From Lepidostoma basale (Eukaryota; Arthropoda; Insecta; Trichoptera; Lepidostomatidae): DNA of 64,000 bases. Both the position numbers and the translations under genes were made by a program. The stretch spans positions 558,001 through 622,000 of the forward strand of contig JAHDVF020001222.1 of the NCBI GenBank assembly GCA_022606425.2, in the 5' to 3' direction. Shown here in pieces: positions 30,520 to 40,994 of this stretch (position 1 is its first letter; every line of letters begins with the position of its first letter). The notes below the pieces were generated by a model. That model did not search any database, had not been told where the DNA came from, and worked only from the letters and a program-made list of their open reading frames with translations.

Positions 30520-30960
30520 AGACGATACTGGTTCGAACCCTTGTTTTCTCTATATTCCTTTATGGTTGCGAACCTTGGACTATGCGAACATCGGAGAGGT
30601 CCATAATTGATGCTTTCGAGATGTGGTGTTGGCGACGAATGCTGTGTATACCCTGGACAGCAAAAATAACAAACCAGTCAATCATTGACCAGCTGGGTAT
30701 CAAGGGAAGACTGTCACGGATGTGCTCTCAGAGAGTGTTGAAATATTTTGGACACATAGCCCGGAGAGATCAGGACAACCATTAAAAAGCTCATCATCAT
30801 GGGCAAAGTGGAAGGAAGGCGACCTCAAGGACGAGCACCGAGCCGCTGGTCCGATCCAATCAGGGACTGCAGCCTTAAGACTGACGGGTGACAGGAGCGC
30901 ATGGCGTGCCATGGTCAATAGTTTACAGGATGGACACGACCCTCAATCATGAGGAAAACA
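30520..30960 (+). pseudogene. LINE-D-type ORF2 C-terminal fragment
   Basis: Reads LVFSIFLYGCEPWTMRTSER, IIDAFEMWCWRRMLCIPWTA, SIIDQLGIKGRL, VLKYFGHIARRD and later VTGAHGVPWSIVYRMD. It fits the pattern YGCExWTxxxxxxxxIDAFEMWCxRRMLxIxWTxxxTNxxxxxxL ... YFGHIxRR of RTE-like LINEs. Frameshift near 30785. The last part (acgggtgacaggagcgcatg) recurs inverted at 31640-31670. Confidence 0.75.
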
Positions 30961-31375
30961 AGAAGGATTACTTTTACAAAACGGCACACTTAAAAAAAAA
31001 TCACCATAAATAATAATCATAATAATAATCGATATATCTAATTGTGTATGAAATTTAAAAATAATTATTTAATACAACATATACTCGTATACAAAAACAA
31101 ATTATTGTTTCCGTAAACTGAAATGAAAAAATTCTAGTCAACAGGAGCTTCGAAACATATAAATGTTGAAATACTTTTAGAGATTACATGTGTCAATAAA
31201 TAAAATATGTGTTCGTTAGCTACAAAAAATATTTAACCCCCATTGTGCGGCTGGCTTCAATTGCAGTGAAAAAAAATTGTCTCGACCTGCGATTGGCTAC
31301 ATTCACAGATAGATAATTCCAGTTCATTATAACAGCGTACAATTTAGTAATAAGGAACTTAAGAAAAAAGGTTTT
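30961..31375. other. Unassigned AT-rich DNA
   Basis: No gene or repeat recognised. Confidence 0.35.
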
Positions 31376-31545
31376 ATTATTATTATTATTTTGTTGAATC
31401 GCTCTATACATCATTACAGCGCGAGCCAAATCAATGTAAAGGGTTATAGCTATCATATGGATTCTCATGACATTGTGATAGGTAGCTTGTATATCGCTAT
31501 TTTATTATCATCATAGTCATTAGTCATAGCACTTGCCACTCGATC
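31376..31545 (-). repeat. SINE 3' body remnant
   Basis: ttgaatcgctctatacatca, agcgcgagccaaatcaatgt, aaagggttatagctatcata, gattctcatgacattgtgat, aggtagctt follow the same order as the minus-strand SINE at 2941-3088. It is diverged and headless. Confidence 0.5.
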
Positions 31546-31554
31546 ACGAAGGTC

Positions 31555-31745
31555 GTCAAAGATACATACAAATCTCTTCTTCTCAGTCGTATTCCTCCTC
31601 GTGTCCATCCTGTAAACCATTGACCATGGCACGCCATGCGCTCCTGTCACCCGTCAGTTCCCTGATACGGCTCGGTGGTCGTCCTTGTGGTCGCCTTCCC
31701 CCCACTTTGCCTATGATGATGAGCTTTTCAACGTGAAATTCAAAT
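31555..31745 (-). pseudogene. LINE-D-type C-terminal end
   Basis: Minus reading: IGKVGGRRPQGRPPSRIREL, TGDRSAWRAMVNGLQDG, the natural end of the protein class seen at 30520-30960. Confidence 0.65.
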
Positions 31746-31799
31746 ATGAGCTGCAAATGTAGTCGGCCGCATTTCAAAAATAATTTTTTGGACTGCAAT

Positions 31800-32185
31800 T
31801 GTTGCAGGTCCCACTATAGGGGTTTAAAAATGGCAAACAATGCAGATACTCCTCTGTGAAAGACAGACGATAATAACTTGGCGCGACGGCAGCGCTATTC
31901 GCGAGCAGAACCAACACTATTCTCTGTCACGCGATCGCCGAAATAATACCGCCATAGGTTCTCATCCCAAGGTCGGCGGGCGTTGCGTTATTGTTAAGGA
32001 AGGTTAAGTGAATTAAATTCGATATAAAAAGTCACAAGAAGATCGGAATCGCGTTAACGCTATACAGCCGACTATTCGCCCACCGCAGGACGTAGACCTC
32101 CGCAGCCCGCCTCCGCGATCTGTGTTATTTGAGTAAACATATTTACACATTGTCTGCGGGAAGGGTATTAATACCCGTTTACTGG
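31800..32185. other. Unassigned, GC-richer DNA
   Basis: Single-copy in the window (ttggcgcgacggcagcgcta; cgcagcccgcctccgcgat). No convincing frame with splice sites was found. Confidence 0.3.
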
Positions 32186-32189
32186 ACTA

Positions 32190-32290
32190 GTGGTGGCAGG
32201 AGGGAAGGGTAGACAGAGAGAATGGACGGCTACACTACTCTATCCTGACGGCCACACTAATCTATTCATACAACGAGTAATACAATTTAA
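32190..32290 (-). mobile_element. LINE-A 3' scrap
   Basis: ggaagggtagacagagagaa, tggacggctacactactcta is the complement of the LINE-A end; the tail itself is lost. Confidence 0.55.
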
Positions 32291-32507
32291 ATCGCTAATC
32301 GAAATAGCTCTTTATTATGAAGAAGGAATCGGGTCGCGTCCGGGCTCGAGCCCAAGATCCTCGGATCAGACCTTACTTGGACTAAATTGGGTTCAGATGA
32401 ACTGACCGAATTTATGTTGTGAAATGACACTTTGAAAATGATTTTTCTTCTAAACTAAATCATTGTGCATTAATTGATTATATCAATATCTTCCTCTAAA
32501 TTGTACA

Positions 32508-32785
32508 CAGAGTGACCATGGAAGAGACAACAGACAGCAGCTACAAATTAACTAAAAATTCAGACAAACACTGGACTAGGAACTGTGACAGATATCACTT
32601 ACCAAATGCACGAACTAAGACAGGACAATCAAGGATATTGAACAATGGACTGAAACTTTACAATGAACTACCAAGGAGTCTCACTACAACTCAATTTTAA
32701 AAATACCTGAAACTATTCATAATTAAAAGTAAGATCTAAAAATGTATCCATATAACCCTATCGGGTGCTTTAAAAAATAAACAAA
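32508..32785 (+). pseudogene. LINE-E 3' fragment
   Basis: 32512-32700 encodes SSYKLTKNSDKHWTRNCDRY, HLPNARTKTGQSRILNNGLK, LYNELPRS, then 3' UTR gtaagatctaaaaatgtatc, catataaccc and an A-rich end. Nearly the same as 38260-38520 and, inverted, 50040-50300. Confidence 0.8.
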
Positions 32786-32869
32786 ATACATTATAAAAAA
32801 ATATATAAAACACATATTCGATGCGCACGATTAATCTGACTAATAACAGTCACCGTGGGCAAAGAGTTA

Positions 32870-33739
32870 AAGGCGGGCCACACTGTGATAAACAAGCTTC
32901 CCACCGACGGTTTAAATCTGTGTGGACACTGGTTTGAAACCAAAATTTGTATACTGAATGCGTTTGGATCAACAGTTGGTAAACACGACAAACACGCATT
33001 CCACAGTTTACAAACACGCATTCCACGTGTTTAGGCGGTTTGATAAAACCAGTCAAGGTCAGTTGCGTAGCGGCATCGCACGGTGTTTCAAATCTTACGA
33101 GCTACTTTTCATTATTCTGTAAAATTATTATTTTGAAAATTTTATTCTTATAAAATGTATATGTCTGTTGACTTCTACGATAGAAACACATATACGAGTA
33201 TCTGTCTATCTCTCTGTCTTTACATAAAGTAGGTATTTGAATAGCGTATTTCGTAAGAGATTTTTTTAATATGAGACCGTAAAAGGCCCTTTGCAGCTCG
33301 ACCTTGAGTATAAAGATAGAAATATAAGTATTTTTTTTAATTTTGAATATTATATTCATGGATATATATTTCAATCGGTTAGCGGCGAAACAATACGACT
33401 GAACCGGTTTTGTTGTTGCATGCAATTAGGTAGGTAATTTAGGGGTTGAAATTTCAACGAATCGGCCTCAAATTTATTGTGTGAACCGGATGACTAATAC
33501 TCTTCCCTAAACACTTATTATTAGCCATTTCCATGTCATTGGGATTTTACCAAAAGTAGCTCGTAATATCGCACCCTGAAACACCGTGCATCGGTGGAGT
33601 GCGGACGTATACGAAAATAGTGTCTACTGTTTAGAGTTGGTTTTAAACCAAGTGTGGACGATAAACCAACCGCGGGCTCCACAGCTCCCACCAAGGTCAC
33701 CCTCGTGGAGAGCTTGTTTACCACAGTGTGGCCCGCCTT
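32870..33739. mobile_element. Foldback DNA element with TTA target duplication (PIF/Harbinger-like)
   Basis: Ends AAGGCGGGCCACACTGTG and its complement; TTA on both sides (32867-32869 and 33740-33742). Both arms also carry inverted internal words (gcacggtgtttcaa / ttgaaacaccgtgc-like, tacgagctactttt / aaaagtagctcgta) so the element can fold. The 3-bp TTA/TAA duplication fits PIF/Harbinger. The centre (33120-33540) is AT-rich and holds no gene. A smaller relative sits at 53060-53332. Confidence 0.7.
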
Positions 33740-33744
33740 TTAAT

Positions 33745-34410
33745 ATGGAGTTTTACATCATTGTTCAATAAACAAGAACCAGAGATGTAGTATGTACAAA
33801 GAAATAGACGGGACAAAATGAAACAACCAATAGCGATTCGAAAAATAAAATGCACGACGATTAACAACAATCAATTGGTCGACATTTTAACATACAATGG
33901 TGTCATAATCTGAGCCGTAATAATTACCTGCCGCAACATGGCCATTACTGAATGGAATCGTAATCAAAAGCCGGTTTGCAAAACCGGCTCGTAGGACCAG
34001 TCGGCGAACGAGCCCGAGATGAGCGGATAGGTCTGCCAGTGAGGCGAACATCCAGTAGACCCACGCGCAATAATACGAGAATTTTGTTTTAAAATCGATT
34101 GTTTTAATTCTACTAAAACAATAACAATGGTGACGTCACCGATGTGTCACATTACTATTATATTTTGTTAACTGGGTTTGTTATTTTGATTTGTACACCT
34201 AAATAATGGTGCCATATTACCTTTGTATCTACTGTGAAAGTGAAACTTTGCTCATAGGAAAAAAAAATTCTTAAATTTCTTTGTTTCGATTTAAATGCGT
34301 ACCGACAAATTAGAGTGCATAAACATCCATGTACAAATCCGAAAAGTTTTACGCTTGTCGATGCGTTGGAGTTTTCATGGATACCAGTGCAAACCAAAAT
34401 AGACTGTAAC
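33745..34410. other. Unassigned DNA
   Basis: No gene or element recognised. 33950-34075 is GC-richer (agccggtttgcaaaaccggc is a 20-bp palindrome). Confidence 0.3.
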
Positions 34411-34423
34411 GCCACTAACGTTA

Positions 34424-34640
34424 GAGAACTATTTACCTGCAATAATGTTTGTATGGGATACACTTTTCGTGAAATTCAAACCAAATTGCCGTACCATACA
34501 TATAGAAGTTTCACTTCGTTAATGTTTCCAGCGAAGAGAACTATTTACCTTCCATAATAATGTTTATAAGGTAATTACGTTTCATGAAATATAGGCCAAT
34601 TTGCCGTACCGCACCTATAGATGTTTCACTTTAAAAACCC
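34424..34640. repeat. Two-unit direct repeat
   Basis: gagaactatttacctgcaat, gtgaaattcaaaccaaattg, ccgtaccatacatatagaag, tttcactt recurs about 110 bp later as gagaactatttaccttccat, atgaaatataggccaatttg, ccgtaccgcacctatagatg, tttcactt. Identity is roughly 80%. Confidence 0.7.
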
Positions 34641-35004
34641 GAATGGTAATATACATGAAATGTTCATTTTTCAAGATAATTTACTATTAAATAAGACAAA
34701 TTAAAAAAATACAGAATTACCCCACAAACTGGTATGGGCAGTGCGAAATGCACTATGCGTACATGCGTACCGTCGATTTTTGACTTGTCTATGTCTCCGA
34801 CTATCATTGAACCAAGGATTTTCTAAATTTAGAACGGGGTCGCTAAGAGTCAAATGAATTAATTGGTATCGATAGGTTGGACATCGCTTTAGAGCGACCA
34901 ATATTCGGAACCTTAAATCTATCGCATCGAGTGTCGCGTTCATTAAAATATCTTTACTTTTCCATATAGACATTATAAATATAAATACATTTAAGTTGCC
35001 GATT

Positions 35005-35135
35005 TGGAATAATGCATCGAAATAGATTCCGGCTCCGGAGACCCAGACATGAAAGTACAGAGAAAGACGTTTTCTATAGAGGACATAAGTTATATAATGA
35101 ATTGCCAAATGAGATAAGAGATGCCGGTTCTCTCG
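35005..35135 (+). pseudogene. Jockey-type LINE terminal fragment
   Basis: Encodes RFRLRRPRHESTEKDVFYRG, HKLYNELPNEIRDAGSLAIF. The FYRGxKLYNxLPxEIK ... SLxxFK pattern ends many jockey/CR1-class ORF2s. A SINE starts directly after it. Confidence 0.65.
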
Positions 35136-35345
35136 CGATCTTTCGTGGCAGAGTGGTAAGAGCTCTGATTCCCATTCCGAAGGTTCTGGGTTCGATTCCC
35201 GGCGATGGCAGTGTGATTGTCACACTGTCTTTGGTCTGGCGTAGTATTCTCGTGACAATAAAATGGCGATAGATTGGCTACCTGTCACATGTCACGAGAA
35301 TCAATATATCAGCTTAAACAAATTGTATACTGTAATTGGGTTGTA
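35136..35345 (+). repeat. tRNA-derived SINE, best copy
   Basis: tRNA-like head with A box TGGCAGAGTGGT (about 35143) and B box GGTTCGATTCC (about 35190), an internal RNA polymerase III promoter. Body: ggcgatggcagtgtgattgt, cacactgtctttggtctggc, tctcgtgacaataaaatggc, gatagattggctacctgtca, catgtcacgagaatcaatat. Relatives at 26772-26950 (+), 11465-11595 (-), 2941-3088 (-) and 31376-31545 (-). Confidence 0.9.
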
Positions 35346-35626
35346 TACGTAAAAAAAAAGCTTTAAATATGTTTTAAATGCCAATATTGAATTTGTTTGT
35401 TGTCCTATTCATTAATTGTTGATCTAAGGTTGTATTATAAGTTTTCAAATATTTTTGTAATTTTTTATAACTTTATTAAATAAAAATATAAACACTTCTA
35501 AAAGTACGACGCTAATGAGACAGAATATTTTCCAATTTATTACTGAACAAAAGCAGGAGTCCTATTCGATTGTATTTAAAAGATAATTCATAGATGTAAT
35601 AAATATATTGATATTTTAGGATAATT
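35346..35626. other. Unassigned AT-rich DNA
   Basis: No gene seen. Confidence 0.4.
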
Positions 35627-35663
35627 AGAAAACGAATTAGACCAAGCGATATCTCAAGAAACC

Positions 35664-36350
35664 ATGGAAGAAGATTGGGATAAGGTTAAAAATGCAGTTT
35701 TAAATGCAGCCGAAACAGGTATAGGCAACAGACCTAGGCGAGCCAAAAATCCGTGGTTTGATGATGAATGCAAAGACAAAATAGAAATCAAAAATAAACT
35801 TCGAAAAATATACATAGAGCAAGGTACAATACTCAAGAGACAGGCTTACGAAGAAGCCAGAAGGGAGACCAACAAAATACTGAAAACCAAAAAAAGAGCA
35901 TACATGAATAATATATTGCTGAAAATGGAACAGGACTTTGTTGAAAACAACACAAGAGAAGCCTATAAAGCAGTCAACGTTTTTAAGAAGGGGTTCAAAC
36001 CAAATACAAGCTTATGTAGGGACGCTGCGGGAGACATCATAGCGGATTCAGAGAAGATCAAAGACAGATGGAAGCAATACTTCCAACATCTACTTAACCC
36101 AAACACAAGTTCCGAAAATGAAATAACCGAGGTACCCACAGAAAATGATTACGAAGTAAATCCTCCCACAATCACAGAAGTGAAATTAGTAATTAGGAAA
36201 TTAAAAAACAATAAAGCACCGGGAGTGGATAATATACCATCTGAGCTACTGAAATATGGAAATGATCATCTCCATAAGTTGATCCACACAATTATAACAA
36301 AAATATGGAACCTAGAACATATCCAATCCACAAAAAGGGAGACAAGCTGA
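35664..36350 (+). pseudogene. LINE-D ORF2, RT N-terminal part
   Basis: Linker and RT fingers: RRAKNPWFDDECKDKIEIKN, YEEARRETNKILKTKKRAY, IKDRWKQYFQHLLNPN, LKNNKAPGVDNIPSELLKYG (RT motif 1) and LIHTIITKIWN. It then goes out of frame. Comparison with relatives (KIWxxExxPxxWxxxxIxPIHKKGD) indicates that about 10 codons are deleted at the break. This segment has no internal stop in 229 codons, which implies a young insertion. Confidence 0.9.
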
Positions 36351-37663
36351 AATGCGAGAATCACAGAGGCATCTCACTTTTGAGTACATCATACAAAATC
36401 TTTACCACAATACTCAAAAACAGAATGGAACACTTTGCAGAAAACATCATCGGAGAGTACCAGGCTGGGTTCAGGAGGAACAGATCAACAAGTGATCAAT
36501 TGTTCACAGCAAGGCAGATCCTAGCAAAATGCTGGGAATTTGACGTCGATGTATATCAGCTGTTCATTGACTTCAAACAGGCTTATGATAGTATCAGTAG
36601 AGAGAAACTGTATGATGTACTCTTGAACTTCAAAATCCCTACGAAGTTAGTAAGACTGGTAAAAGCAACCATGGATAATACAAAATGTAGAGTCAAGATA
36701 GGAGGAGAGCTCACAGATGAATTCATGGTATCACAGGGCCTCAAACAAGGTGATGGTTTAGCCCCAACACTTTTTAACCTGAGTTTGGAATATGCCATAA
36801 GGAAAACTTACCACCTTAACACGAATCCCAACACATACTTTCATAGCAGCCAGATCATAGGATATGCAGACGACCTTAACATTGTAGGAAGATCCCTAGC
36901 AGCCATACACGAAGTATTTGAGCCTTTAGAGACAGCAGCCAAGGAGGTGGGTTTAGAGATAAACGAAGAAAAGACACAAATAATGAAACAAACCAGGAAT
37001 GCAACCCATAACTCGAGGCGAACCATCAGATTCAAGGACAGATACGACTTTAAGATGGTGGAGGACTTCACTTACCTAGGCTCGTCTATAACAAAAGAAA
37101 ACGAAGATCACAAGGAAATCGAAAGAAGAATCACAATTGGTAACAAAACATTCTTCTCTCTACTACCAGCGCTCAAATCAAGAAACGTACACTGGAAAAC
37201 CAAAATCACCCTGTATAAAACAATCATCCGAACAGTAGTGACCTATGGGTGTGAGGCGTGGACAATGACAGCGAAATCTGCAGAGCGACTGGATACTTTT
37301 GAGAGAAGGGTGCTGCGCAGAATTCTGGGGCCTGTGAATGACGGTGAAGGCTGGAGAGTGCGGCATAATGACGAGCTGTACAATATTTACAAAGCTCCCA
37401 GTCTCTCCACACAGGTCAGACTGAATAGACTGAGATGGGCCGGTCACGTGCAGAGGATGCCGTCATCGCGAACCCCAAAAAGATTGCTGGAGTGGCACCC
37501 AGGTGGTAGAAGACCAATTGGACGACCAAGGCTGCGATGGGAGGATGAAGTTGGGAGAGATGGAACAAGATTGTTAAGAGTGTCAGATTGGAGGGTCGAA
37601 GCGGAGGACAGGAGGAGTTGGAGGCGAAGAATACTGGAGGCTAAGGCTCGATATGGGCTGTAG
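36305..37663 (+). pseudogene. LINE-D ORF2, reverse transcriptase palm to C-terminus (452 codons open)
   Basis: RNA-directed DNA polymerase. Motifs: PIHKKGDKLKCENHRGISLL (residues 7-26), YQAGFRRNRST (52-62), FIDFKQAYD (87-95, motif A with catalytic Asp), QGLKQGDG (144-151, motif B), GYADDLNIV (186-194, motif C), VEDFTYLGSSIT and the C-terminal tail YGCEAWTMTAKSAERLDTFE, RWAGHVQRMP, GGRRPIGRPRLRWEDEV ending EAKARYGL. All three catalytic Asp residues are present. The first Met is an artefact of the upstream frameshift. Alternative name for this class: craniofacial development protein 2-like / endonuclease-reverse transcriptase in automated annotation. Confidence 0.92.
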
Positions 37664-37984
37664 GGCCATCGAAGAAAAAAAAAATGCATATTGAAGAAAA
37701 AAGAAAAGTATTTTTCTGTTCCATTCCGCGAACGTATATAACGAACACTCCTCGTTCATTGGTTCGGATCGGATTAAGGTTCAAACACATATTTAAATCA
37801 AGCGCCTTTCAATCAAGTGATACACATGGGTAGCGCTTTAAATAGACCACTCAATTGAAGAGTCTCGAGTCTCAGGATGAAGGGTCAGCGAATACACGAG
37901 CATTTTGCACATGGATGATTGGAGATTTATTTTAAATTTTATTTACAGTATATTGTATATCGGGTCTTGAAGTGCCACGGTTGG

Positions 37985-38095
37985 ACATACTCTGCTAGAA
38001 GGTAACTTCTTTTGACATATCAGGTTTCCTCGATGTTAGCCATCACTTCTGAAAATGCCTTTCTGTCTTGCGCCGCCCGGAATAACGCCTTCTGG
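37985..38095 (-). pseudogene. Old LINE fragment, left part of a split copy
   Basis: catatcaggtttcctcgatg, ttagccatcacttctgaaaa, gcctttctgtcttgcgccgc matches 49085-49150. The match resumes at 38575-38640 (ctccttattccagtcattct, cattcgagacgtttgtctta, as at 49160-49215). LINE-E was inserted between. Confidence 0.6.
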
Positions 38096-38570
38096 GGGAC
38101 AGGAAACCAAAAGGACATCTCCAGACTCCAAAGACAACAAAATAAAATAATAAAATTAGCATATAACATTGACTACCTTACCCCCAACCATACAAGTTTA
38201 CAGACAAACAAAACAAATGGACATATCAGACCTGACCAAATATGAGACCTTAAAAATTGTACACAGAGTGACCATGGAAAAGACAACAGACAGCAGCTAC
38301 AAATTAACTAAAAATTCAGACATACACAAACACTGGACCAGGAACTGTAACAGATATCACCTACCGATTGCACGAACTAAGACAGGACAATCAAGGATAT
38401 TGAACAATGGACTGAAACTTTACAATGAACTACCAAAAGACACAAGGAATCTCACTACAACTCAATATAAAAAAATCTGAAACAATACATAATTAATAGT
38501 AAGATCTAAAAATGTTATCATATAACCCGATTGTTTTTTTTTTTTTTAAATAAATTAAAAAAAAACCTCC
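38096..38570 (+). pseudogene. LINE-E copy inserted into an older LINE
   Basis: Reads GTGNQKDISRLQRQQNKIIK, LAYNIDYLTP, TIQVYRQTKQMDISDLTKYE, TLKIVHRVTMEKTTDSSYKL and ILNNGLKLYNELPKDTRNLT. Small indels break the frame at about 38190. The 3' UTR is agtaagatctaaaaatgtta, tcatataacc and the end is poly(T/A). This is the region following the RT palm in a jockey-class protein. Confidence 0.8.
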
Positions 38571-38574
38571 ACGC

Positions 38575-38775
38575 TCCTTATTCCAGTCATTCTTTAATGT
38601 TTCGCATTCGAGACGTTTGTCTTATGTCAGGATACTCCCGCAACGTGGATGTCCACAGTTAGAAACGACCTGAGGTCGCTGAGACTGGACAGCCAGATGA
38701 CCCAGGATCGCGAAACTTGGCGAAGGCATATCAGAAGAGCCGACCCCAAATAACGGAAAAGGGCTCGGCGAAAGA
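38575..38775 (+). pseudogene. LINE pieces: split-copy right part and a plus-strand C-terminus
   Basis: 38575-38640 completes the older minus-strand LINE at 37985. 38645-38760 on plus reads TWMSTVRNDLRSLRLDSQMT, QDRETWRRHIRRADPK and a stop, a LINE ORF2 C-terminus (DRxxWRRxIxRADP). Confidence 0.6.
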
Positions 38776-39006
38776 AGAAGAAGGACGATTTCCAAAATAT
38801 TTATGGTAAAATTTAATTATCTAAGAATCAATAAATAATAAATCCCACCATCTAGACATAAGTTCCCAATATATAATAAATATCCTGTCTGATACAACTA
38901 GGTTTCTCAAATGATGAAAGTTTGTCAAAAAAAGCAAATGATCATTGAAAGCAAATAGAATTGATTGAGCTATATACATTGTCATTGGGAATTCACTGCT
39001 CTAGGA

Positions 39007-39316
39007 CAGTGTTTCCCAATTAGTGGTACGTGCGCCTCCAGGAGTACGCAAAGATGCATCAAGGGGTACGCGCGGCAATCTTTTGACGACTTGAGGCTGA
39101 AGCTGACCAAAAAGCAACCACATTTCTCTGAGTTGTGCAAAGAAAAGCGTGCACATTTTTCACATTAAATTGATTTTCAACGTCATAAGTGTATTTTTAT
39201 GGTAATTAATTTAAAAAAAAACGATTTCATTTTTATTAATCATTTTCGCGATAAGGGGTACGCAAATTTGAGTTTTTTTAAAGTGGTAAGCAGAAAAAAC
39301 TAATTGGGAACCACTG
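39007..39316. mobile_element. Non-autonomous hAT element
   Basis: Ends CAGTGTTTCCCAATTAG and, at right, CTAATTGGGAACCACTG, the common CAGNGGTTCCCAA terminus of hAT elements. Subterminal repeats ggggtacgc recur (39063, 39255). Flanking octamers ctctagga and ctttagat are similar and fit the hAT preference nTnnnnAn. No transposase inside. Confidence 0.8.
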
Positions 39317-39835
39317 CTTTAGATGGTTAATAGCATAAACTTTTAAAATCTACCTCGTCAACTAAAAATATTGTTCTTCTGTTGATAAAGATATAATACA
39401 TTCGAATCATGTCGCATTGGGTATGCATAAAAGCGAGCTTGTGTCATCATGGACAACCATAATAAAAACATTCAAATCGAGTCATTATTGATAACGTGGG
39501 AGTATGCCAAGTATGAAGAAAACTGGAAATCCTTGGCCACATTAATTCTAGCGATATGCAATTACACAGAATTCGTAAACAATAAATATGGAAGTTTGTC
39601 AGAAAAAAACTTAAAACTCAAATCTTGAAGATGGCATTTTACAAAAACTAATCACTAATCGATGAAATAGATGCTCTTTAAGAGGGATAGCCACTGTGAT
39701 TAGGTAATTTTTGTTGTTGTTTTAATTTAAAGTTTATACCTTCGAAAATATGTGTACAAAAATTTGAGGTCAAAATTCCTAAAATTGACTGAGTTACAGT
39801 CATTTTAGTGAGAGTAGGTAGACCAACTATCCTTA
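39317..39835. other. Unassigned AT-rich DNA
   Basis: No gene recognised. Confidence 0.35.
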
Positions 39836-39840
39836 CGCCG

Positions 39841-40642
39841 CACACTGGATCCATTTGGCAAAAACATGGACATAGGGGTCGAACTCCGAATTTTGCCCCG
39901 ATTTTTTTAAAGTAGGTCCTCTGTGTGATTCCAAACCACTTTTGTCTTTTAACTTTTTTTTTATATAACTTCTAATTTCCAAAAAAAAATGTGTTTTTTT
40001 GTATGAAGCAAAACTGATTTTTGCAATTATTTCGGAAACAGGTGGATACGTCAAAACCAAACTTAGTAGGGATTATAAAGGACATAATCTTCTACATTAC
40101 TTGTTCCGACATCTACTTCATATCTCTGCCCGTTTAAAAGCAGCAGACATTATAAATCTTAATTAATTGTTACGAGTAATGTGCTTTCGGATTTTTTGTT
40201 AGAAGCATAAATGATCATCGAGTCTCTTTACAAAAGAATGGAGTGATTTTAGCATAATTGTGATCATTTATGCATCTCACAACAAATCCGAAACCACTTT
40301 ATACTCGTAATAATTAATTAAGATTTATAATGTCTGCTGCTTTTAAACGGGCAGAGATATGAAGTATGTTGTAACAAGTAATGTAGAAGATTATGCCCTC
40401 TATAATCCTTACTAAGTTTGGTTTTGACGTATCCACCTGTTTCCGAAATAATTGGAAAAATCAGTTTTGCTTCATACAAAAAAACAACAACATTTTTTTT
40501 CTTGGAAATTAGTAGTTATATAAAAAAAAGTTAAAAGGCAAAAGTGGTTTGGAATCACACAGAGTACCCAATTTAAAAAAATCAGGGCAAAATTCGGAGT
40601 TCGACCCATATGTCCATGTTTTTGCCAAATGGATCCAGTGTG
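39841..40642. mobile_element. 802-bp palindromic Transib-like MITE with CGCCG target duplication
   Basis: Two arms of about 375-390 bp are inverted copies (left from CACACTGGATCCATTTGGCA; right ends in the complement) around a short spacer near 40215-40255. The 5-bp sequence CGCCG lies directly on both sides (39836-39840 and 40643-40647) in direct orientation, so it is a target duplication. 5-bp GC-rich duplications and termini starting CAC are hallmarks of Transib elements. The first 12 bases match the 3' end of the RAG1/Transib-like relic at 62123 (CACACTGGAGCC). After CACACTG there is a 10-base gap and GCAAAAACA, similar in layout to heptamer-spacer-nonamer signals. No ORF. Confidence 0.75.
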
Positions 40643-40994
40643 CGCCGACTGCGATGCTAAACGGGTGAAAGCTGCTGAAAATCGCATGGAAAGGGTCAAT
40701 AAAAATATTTAAAAAGTCAAGGACACTGCTGTAGATGGTCTAGGACTCGATAGTTTGATGTGAGTATATATACTCGTAATTTAGAAGATACATGATTTTA
40801 TAGTAAGAAAAATGGACTTAAAACTTTGAACGCGTTTTTCTCACAACTGTATTTGTAAAGCCGAAACGGCTAAACCGATCGGTCTTAATTTTTGTACACA
40901 AGGATTATAAATATATTTTTAAGCAATTTTCGAAGGTGTTCTCGCCAAAGGCCAAAATTGTGTTCGAAAAAATTTAAGGGAAAAATGTTTTTAA

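Larger units (their letters stand above)
35627..37683 (+). mobile_element. LINE-D (RTE-like) retrotransposon, 5' truncated, least decayed in the window
   Basis: The frame opens at LENELDQAISQE just upstream of 35664 and continues to a stop at 37663, with one small deletion/frameshift around 36305-36350. It ends in an A-rich tail (gaagaaaaaaaaaa, 37667-37683). The APE endonuclease part is absent. Confidence 0.9.

Noticed and set aside
35139..35205. Possible functional tRNA gene
   Set aside because: A and B boxes are good, but the sequence continues into a repeated body and is one of several dispersed copies, so it is a tRNA-derived SINE.
39833..40060. 75-codon minus frames in the palindrome (also 40472-40699)
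   Set aside because: They arise symmetrically from the two arms and carry no motif.
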